Part shown: positions 23,601 to 32,900 of the stretch, one piece after another | Position numbering within the stretch: position 1 is the first letter of the stretch | How the letters are laid out: each line of letters opens with the position of its first letter | DNA from: Haliotis asinina | Lineage: Eukaryota; Mollusca; Gastropoda; Lepetellida; Haliotidae | Reading direction: 5' to 3' | NCBI RefSeq assembly: GCF_037392515.1 | Contig: NC_090295.1 | Location: 16,449,001-16,513,000 of the forward strand | Length of the DNA stretch: 64,000 nt | The notes under the pieces: generated by a model | The model's database searches: none | What the model was told of the DNA's origin: nothing | What the model saw: the letters and a program-made list of their open reading frames with translations, nothing else | Program-made: the position numbers and the translations under genes

Positions 23601-26600
23601 CACTCAAACAAATCATGTTTTGTTCCTTGTAAATCAATCACAGATCCCTCATAAACAAATTAATATTTTGGACTAGACTTTGTCAGTAAAGTACAGATTC
23701 TAGTACTTTTATCTGGTTGATAATGTAATTTTCTGAATAAAATTGATATTTTATACTTATCCTGACTCATGCTTAATTGCTTATCTCTTCTTCCCTGGCG
23801 AAGGTAGTTGAATACCTGAAATCCCTTTAATTTCCCTTTTAAAAGAAGTGGACGTAAAATGCACTCACCCACGTGTAGCCTCCCCTTTCCCACACAATCG
23901 GTCAGCTGACCGACCATGCTTGTTACTCTCTCCTTGTTAATCACCCGACATGAGAATTATTGGAATTCAGCATGCCTGTGAGGTGCATCTGGGAGGGTTT
24001 TCGTCATGAGTCAGGATAAGTATAAAATTCAGAAAAGATTCATATTCAGAAAAGTACATATTTCTCCTTATCCTGACTCATGCTTAATTGCTTACAGAAT
24101 CCATCGGAAACGGCGGTGGGTCAGGCCACGCTGGATTCTGCTGGCTGTCAAAATTACGTCCAATAATTTCCCCACAACGCGAACTTGTAACGGCAATAAT
24201 TCGGCCCTGTTCTTCTAATATTCTTTGCAGATTTTTGGGGGATCACATCCAGTCGAACTTGTCTTCTGCAGGAGGCTTCGTTGACTGGAACATGATGACA
24301 TCGAAAGTAACTAGCATCCTGCTAGTTTCTGATGCAACTAAATGTCAAGATATTGTAATCAAGACTAGTTGCGACCCCTCTTCATGTACAAGTGTCTCCA
24401 TTATGAGTACAGGGTCATAATCACTCATGCTAGTCTGTTCAAGACGTGCGAATGGACTGTCCACCATTATGCTCCGCAGAGCATATGGCTTCCACAAGTC
24501 ACGTGATAAAATGGGGTTAGTGAACTCTGCGTGTTCGGGGAACTGTTAGTTGCTGAGCAATGACGAGAGGCCCAAATGTCTCATACGCCCAAAAGCTGCC
24601 CTCCATTATAGTTGATAGCGAACAATTTCCATGCAGCGCTAGTGTAGAGGCCAAGGCTCTGACATCATGTGGGTTGGAGGCTCGCGGAGGTTCCAGTCAT
24701 GCTGCTTTAAAAGGCTCTCAGTATAACAGCTCTGATCCACACTGAGATAGTGTTGCATGATACTTCCGTAGGTGTCTCAGTAGATATAGAGATAAATAGG
24801 CGCTTGAAATGTTGCCTTCTAGACTTGGTACGTGCGATGTATATTTTCAATGCTCTGCTATCTGCGAATGTGTTGCCTTCATCACCATGAAGCCTTTCTT
24901 CTTGGCGTATGTCTCAAAACGCTTCCACTTGTCGAGTGCGAGTGGATTTCTGTAAGGCTAAAGTAACTTTCCGAGTATTCTCTGTGTTTTAAACAGATCT
25001 TGATATGGTCCACCCATGAAGTCAGAACGCAGATGGGTTGCCGTGCACCTGTTTTTCATGTGGGGATGGACGAGAAGATTTTTCCAATCTGGTAGTCGTA
25101 GCTCTGGTTGTCCTCACTCCTCTATAAGTGTTGGAAATCAATGTCATTGGCCAGTAGGGTGCGACCCAATCAGTTGTAGTCGTGTCATCTGTCTGATTCT
25201 GTCGATGACCCTTGGTAGCAGCACTGAAAGGGGGAAACACAAACACGTTCAGTCCTTCCCATGAGCTGCTGAGAGCGTCTGTTGCCCAAGCTAACGGATC
25301 TGGTACCGGTGACACAAAGGTTTGGTGATAAATCTATTTGAAGCGATCCGGATGTCTGGCTGATTAGATGAAATGCCTCTCGATGCAGCATTCACTTTGT
25401 TGCTGATGGACAAAGCGGACAAGATAAGGCGTCTACCATGATGCTGCAGACTCCTGGTATGTGAGATTTATGGTATGTGACTCCTGGTATGTGAGATTAT
25501 TTGGAGATTCAGACTGTTGACGATGTCAAGGAGTAGAGACGTCTCTACATGTAGTAGAGATGGAGATCTTGTTGACCCTTGTTTATGTAAAAGGCCCCTG
25601 TTGAGTTGTCTGTGTGGATCATCAGTAGCTTATCTCTCAGTGTTGTCGACCAATGATGGATCGTATGTATCACCACTTTCATCTCCAACTGGTTAATGTG
25701 AAAAACTTGATCCTCCATCTTCCAGGATCCTGCTGCAACCTCGTTGTATAGATGGGCACTCCATCCTTGGAAAGACGTGTCTACATAAAGATGGCTGTTG
25801 AATGCCGGTTCTAACATGTAAGTTCCTGCGCAGACATTGACTGGCAAGTCTACCATAGTGGGTATGGTCTCAAGATGTCCAGCGTCGTAAACCGGTCAGG
25901 ACATGAAACCGTGACTCAGGAATCGCTGTCATCGATGTAGTAGTAGGTGTCTTCATCTGGTCATATCCTGAGGTGACGTGAGAAGACCGAGAAAACATTG
26001 TCACTGTTGTAGTGGTAACGGAGAGAGTAGAACTTGTTCTGATCATTGGCTTGAGTTTGACCCACCAATCCTCTGGGACAGCGATGTATTTTAACGTAGT
26101 GCTGGTGATCTTCATAATGGTTGTGAGGCATTGATGATGCCGTTGAGGTTGATCTAGATGACGACGCCCGTTGACTACGTTGGTTGATATCTTGCTCACT
26201 GGGTAGAATCAACGTCGACTCGTTGAAGACGTGTCGTGCAAGTAGAGGGACAATGTCTTCCCCAAATGATTTCTTCATCAAAGAATGATGATTCTGCGAT
26301 GATTTGGAAGAAGATGACTTCATCTTCAACGACATAGACTTCTTCGACTGTGAAGGCCCTGCCTCTGAAGAAGATCTCTCTGCCACCTGGAGAATCAAAT
26401 GACGCTGTAGACTGCTAAACTAGTGTGTAAACAACATCTTTCCATCGTTGAAAGTCTGTAAGTCGAATGTAGACGACTTCCCTCACTGGAACAATAACAT
26501 CACATTCTGCGCAGGGCGTGGCGTTGTCTCCCAGGGACCAATCAGATTGTGGATGTGACATCACCGGTGTAGCAGACAACTGATCATTGTGAAATCTTGT

Positions 26601-29600
26601 TTAAATGGTGATACCCTTGCGATCATTCAGGCTTGTCTGTAACCATGCTGTTGGGGAGCACGTGTCTAGATGAGTAAAGTGCGCAAAAAAAACTTACGCC
26701 CCTTGAAGTTGATGTAGACAAACTGTCTTCCAGGCAGATGTGTCGAAATTTTCCCCCCACCGTCATCTCTTGTGATCGGAGGTGTAGTTTGCAGTGGTAT
26801 GTTGTAGTCATCTCGAAAAATCTTCGTGACATATGCATCATTGAGAATTCCCCAGATCTTCCAGTAGAGTTGAAGACATCCACCCAATGGAGACGGCTGT
26901 ACGGGAACGGCTGAGGGTGCAAAACTTCAGTCGGTATGACCCTGATCTTCAATGTTTACCTCCTCTTCAATCCTTGGATGCTCAGGTATTAGACATTTTA
27001 TGTATTGCTCTCTGGACTCTGGAGAACTTGGATTTGTTAGTGTAAAGCTGACTTGTCTGCTTGAGTACCGTTGTCAAGGTGTTGATGGACTTGATCATCA
27101 TGACTTCTCTGGAGTCTTGGGTGACCATCCTTGCTACCTCTTCAATCTTGTCGAAGAAGCAGATTCAGTAGTTGAGACGGTCCAGGTCTGAAGGGGACGA
27201 GTGCTGATGGCGCCTTCGACAAGCTTGGGCGACTGATGAACATCTTCTTTGTTGATGAGTAGACCTGTGAGTGCACACACCCACTCACACAGGTGTAGTC
27301 ACTCACGTGAGTGCACTTGCCTGTGCAGGTGCACTCACTCAACATAGGTGGATCTCTCTCTGAACAGCGACAGGATGATAAGGATGATGGTGATCCTTCC
27401 TGAGCAGGTGTGTGCATACGCCTCCTCTTCATCCTCTGAAGTGAGTGCAGATCTAGTTGAGTGCTCACATGGAGCAGCAGTCGATGTAGTTGAAGATTGT
27501 AGTCTTTGTTCTTCTTCAACACGACCCTTCCAAGCTTATGTTGCATGAAGACATTTGCGTTGAACGGCTGCGTTGAGGGCAGTGATGGCTGACTCGTAGA
27601 GATGTCTGCTGCGATGACCATGGCTGCTGACAAAGTCTACGTTGTCTGACGACCCAGAGTTGTCTATGCCGCTTGACATTCTGCTCGAAGTGTAGCATCA
27701 ACAGACGCTCATCGTTGATATATCGTTCCTGTAGAGGGACAATCTTGTCACTGAAGGACTTCTTCGTTGAAGGATGCTGATTATGCGATGACTTTGTTGC
27801 AGACAACTTTGTCTTCGACGATGATGGTGATCTCGACTTCTAAGGCTGCGACGGCCCCGTTCCTGATGAAGTACTCTTCTGTGGTCTAGGGGACGACTAG
27901 GTGGACCCAAGGCATAACCCCGAGGACACACCTGACTGGTAAATGGAATGAAATTCAGCAGTTAATGAAAAATATGGCTACCCGAAGCTAAATCATCTGT
28001 TTAGACATGACTAATAAAAGTCGACGTTGCCTGTCCCTCGCACACCTGTGAAAAGAACAAATTTATCAGGAGGAGATCAGCAATCAAGCATGAGTCAGGA
28101 TAAGGAAAAGTTTAAGTTTTAGTTTCTTATTTATGTAGAAAATAAAAGGTTCATGTTTAGCTGTTCAGTTACTGTTGGGTTTATGCCAATTATTCAGTTC
28201 AACACTGCTCAACACAAATGCTAAGCTAGGAATGCTTCGATGTGTTTTGTATGACAGCCTGCACTATTCTTCATCACTGGTTTTTAAGAGATGATGTGTA
28301 CTGATGGTGATGTCAGTGATGCTGTATGGTGGCAGAGCAGGTCAAGGAATAATCTCACTTCTTGTATGGATGTCACTAATAGAATCATTATTAGCCATCT
28401 GCGAACTCACCTGCTCCTGTCCTCCACCAGCTGATGAAGATAAAGAGACCAATAATGATGGCACCAATAGGGTCGACGAACACCACATTCTTGGTCTGTA
28501 CAATCCCCACAAACTGAGCTGATCCTAAAGTAGAAACTTATGTGTATTAAAAACACGGAGACAGATTAAGATACAGACAGTTGTGGTGTGGTGTGGTGTG
28601 GTGAGGCGAGACGAGGCGAGGTTAAATGGTGATTTACATAACATTCAAAATTACTGCACATTTATAGCAGCATGTTTGTACGCACGTATGCAAGCGTGTA
28701 TAGATTTACTAGTCCAGACTATGTCTGTGCTGTCAGGCCACAGTTTAAACTGAATACCCCACAAATTGGCCCCACAATAACACACATGGAGAGCACCATG
28801 CAGTTCTGCAACAAAACCTTGATGCATTATGGATGGACCATGCACCTTATTTCATTTAGCTATTCTCAGACAGTCTGAGCAGATGCACACAGACTGTAAG
28901 TAGTTCTGGACAGTAACTGTTTATGACTTTAGGAGGACGTTATTTCATTTGCCAGAGCATTTCATAGCCACCTGACCAGTGACTTAACTTACCAAGATAT
29001 CCACAGACTATGGCGACTGTGTTGGAGACAACATCGTTACGATGATCCTGCATGAGAACGGCAACAGAACTACCATGGCGCCGATAGAAGTAGCACATGA
29101 TGAACAACCCCAGCTTAATCACTGAAATAACACAAAACTACTGAACCTTGGAAACGTTGAACAACTGTTTACTTATTTGACTTGTCATTTCGTCAAAATA
29201 CATGAATTCTGCATCTTAGATAAAAGATATTTCCACAATACTATAGCACTATGACTGTTTTCTTTGTCTGTTGATGAACATTGCATTCACCAGTTTTCCA
29301 TCATTGTGACAAAAGTGTTCATAACACTTACCCTGGACAAGAAAACCCACTGACAGACATCATGAACTCTGACCTCCACATATGGTGGAGAGTCACAAAA
29401 ACTGATCAAGAAGTCTGATCACCCAATATCATTTGTCCCCTCTTGAAGACCAATTCTAACCTGGAGGGACAGTGGGGTAGCCTAGTGCTTAAAGAGGTTC
29501 GTTTCCAGACTTTGGTACAATGTGTGAAGACCATTTCTAGTGTCCCTGACCGTGATACTGCGTAAAACTCATTCAGTCTCAGGCGAACCTGGATCTTCTA

Positions 29601-29881
29601 GGGGAGACTACTGTAATGGTTGCAAAGTCCCTTAGGGTTTCTTTTAGCATGAGGTGTCAACACAACATATTTGTTTACTCACCAACTGTGCTTGCTGCAA
29701 TAACTATCGTGACAACATCAAACTGTGGGACAGTTCCTTCCTGATTGGCCAGAGATATGATCTTCTGTATGGATTCAATAGTCAGTTGCAGTGACGCTAG
29801 AGACATCACGACAGATAATATCACGATCGCCACTGGTTCTAACTTCGTTCGTCCTAGAATAGCAACACACTTGATTTGAGG

Positions 29882-29965
<84 letters not shown>

Positions 29966-32900
29966 CACTACTACTACTACTGCTACTACTACTACTACCA
30001 CTACTACCACCACTACCACCACTACCACTACCACTACTACATTAATACCTAATGCTGATAGAACCATTGACATCTTAAGTGCACTTGGAAGAAAATTGTG
30101 ATATAACTACTTTTTGTCTGTCTTCCTCCCTTAACCACCTTACTTAAGACCTTGTACTTAAAGCATTTGCTTGTCACAACGAACAATGTGTTTGATTCTA
30201 AACATGGTACAATGGTGTCTTCTGCTGTGACATTCTGGAATATTGCTAAAAGCAACTCACTCACTCAATCAAGAGCCCACAGAATACAAAAGTTGCCTCA
30301 ATTTTTTTTATCTGGGTACAGTTAAAAGGTTTACATTTTGACCGTTTCTTTAAACAGAAATGTTGACTGACCACTTGGGTACAAATGAGGATTTCTCTTC
30401 TTCATCGTGCTGGACGTCCACCAGATTATAATCCCAGATAGTAGGTCAACTACAGAGTCTACTAAACTGGAGATGATAGAGATTGAGCTGGACAGTGCAG
30501 CTGCCACGATCTTGGCCACAAGCAGCAACTGCAAAGAGGAATTAGATCATTTACAAGTTATAAAGAGACTGAACTGGTCAGGGCTAAAACACTGAACTTA
30601 CTCATTCATAGAATGGATTCCAAAGAAATCCCGCTTGATCAAACGCGACACACGCTGAAAGGTTACACTTACAAAATTTGCAGCAAATGAGATTTTGGAC
30701 ATAATGGAAGCTGTTTTTTGTCCATATTCCTGCCCCTCTGTGTTAGGCTGTCCCTGCTGCAGTGTCTCATAGGCGGTGATCAGCTCATCCTGAGCCTTGT
30801 AGTACGACCTGGAACAGCAGGAGGGAGCCAGTTTGTGTCATAGATCAGTGGTTGATAGTATGAGTCACAGTGAGTGAGTGAGTGAGTGAGTTTAGTTTTA
30901 CGCCGCACTCAGCAATATTCCAGCTATATGGCGGCGGTCTGTGAATAATCGAGTCTGGACCAGACAATCCAGTGACCAACAACATGAGCATTGATCTGCG
31001 CAATTGGGAACCGATGACATATGTCAACCAAGTCAGCGAGCCCAACCACCCGATCCCGTTAGTCGCCCTTTACGACAAGCATAGTCGCCTTTTATGGCAA
31101 GCATGGTTTGCTGAAGGCCTATTCTACCCCGGGACCTTCACGGGTCAGTATGAGTCACAGAAATAGTTGAGTGATTAAAGAACTTGTAGAGAAGGAAACT
31201 GATGTAACTCCAGTTTGTAATGATACATCGAACTATTGATGGACTGCAATCGTTGAATCTCAAATAGCAATTCTACCATGACTTCAGTAAATACTGGATT
31301 GTGATTGGTTAATCAAAGTCATCCAGAGGTATATAATCACGTTATATACCTTTGATTTTCTAACACGTTAAGTATTTGTTTAAAATCTGAATAACACGGT
31401 AATGGTAGAATGGAGATAAACGTATTGTGTTGAAAAATCAGCGGTATATAACGAAATTATAATAGCTCTAAGTTTTGTATTTAAAACCTCACGCTACATG
31501 TTCGGTTTTAAATCAAATTTAGAGCTATTATAATTTCGTTATATGTCTCTGATTTCCCAACACAGTATGTTTATCTCCTAATTAATCAACAGTGGAACCA
31601 AAAAACTATTGATAGTTTAGCAAGTGACTTCAGCTGATAAATGTGCAGCGCAAAACACAGAGTACCAGATTCACTCACCCCTGTTACCACTTAAACATAC
31701 ATGACTGATTTTCTTGATCTGGGTTTTAAATTTCTTGACAATTATCAAAAAGGACTGAAACTACTTCAAATTGTTTATATTTTTATTTTCATAAAAATAT
31801 TAGAAATTCAACTAAGGAAATGACTTCAAATGAGACAATTTAAGGAGAATATAGACTGTTGTCAGAGCATGGAGAATGACATTTAGGAGTGATACACGTA
31901 GAAGGTGAGAAATTAAGGGTGTCAACTTCTTAATTATGAGGAGCATGATGTTTCAGAGTATATCCTTACCAGATGGTAAAATATACTCTAAAACATTGTT
32001 TCCATAATAATAGAGAAGGTGACATCCATTATTTCTCAACTTTCATGGATAATTTGAGCTCATTTTTTTATGATTTTAACACAGACCAAAGGGACATAAC
32101 TCTGTACTCTGTCTCCTATAATTCAAGGTTCTTTTGCTCATGAAGTCATGCACACATGTGTGGTTGATAATTGTATAGATCAATGTTCATTATATCCATC
32201 ACATGATCACAGTCATGAACAAATAATATTACTGATTGTGGCTGAAACAACTAACAAAATGACGTACTCACCTCATCCTTCGTGTTAGTCGTGTGTTTGG
32301 GTCATGATTCACAGTCTTCTTGTCGGAAAACACTGACAGCGGGATTCTCCAAGAATGATCATCACCTGCACAAAGCAAGTGTAAAGTGATGTCATTGCCT
32401 GTGCCACTGTGAGCAACATTCAAGCATAATCAAACCAGCAGCAACATAATTTAGACTGGTCAAGGCAGACCAGTGAGGTTTACCAGTGTGCCTAGTTGTT
32501 TATTGTTTTATGCCACACTATGCAAGATATCTGACAGCAGCCCCAAAATACTAGTAACCATGTATGAAACAGACAATCCAGTGATTGACATCATGAGCAT
32601 TGATCTATGTAACTGTGATATAATGAAAAGTTTCAACCAAGTTAGCAAGGCTGACCATCCAATGCTGTTAGTTGCCTTTTATGATATGTATGGGATGGGC
32701 CCAGTTCAAGTTACATGACTTTAGTCTGTAAATAATCAAGTCTGGACCAACAATCCTGCAGCTGTCACTAAGCAACCACAGCCTCCTATAACATGGGTCG
32801 ACAAGTGAAGGTCCCGGGGTAGAATAGGCCTTCAGCAACTCATTCTTGCCATAAAAGGCGACTATGCTTGTCATAAGAGGCGACGGGATCGGGTGGTCAG

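Noticed and set aside
29675-30073. 132-aa frame with a long poly-Val stretch
   Set aside because: Its end is a true CDF exon (29683-29853), but the poly-Val part is the intronic (CTA/CCA)n tract read through past the splice acceptor.
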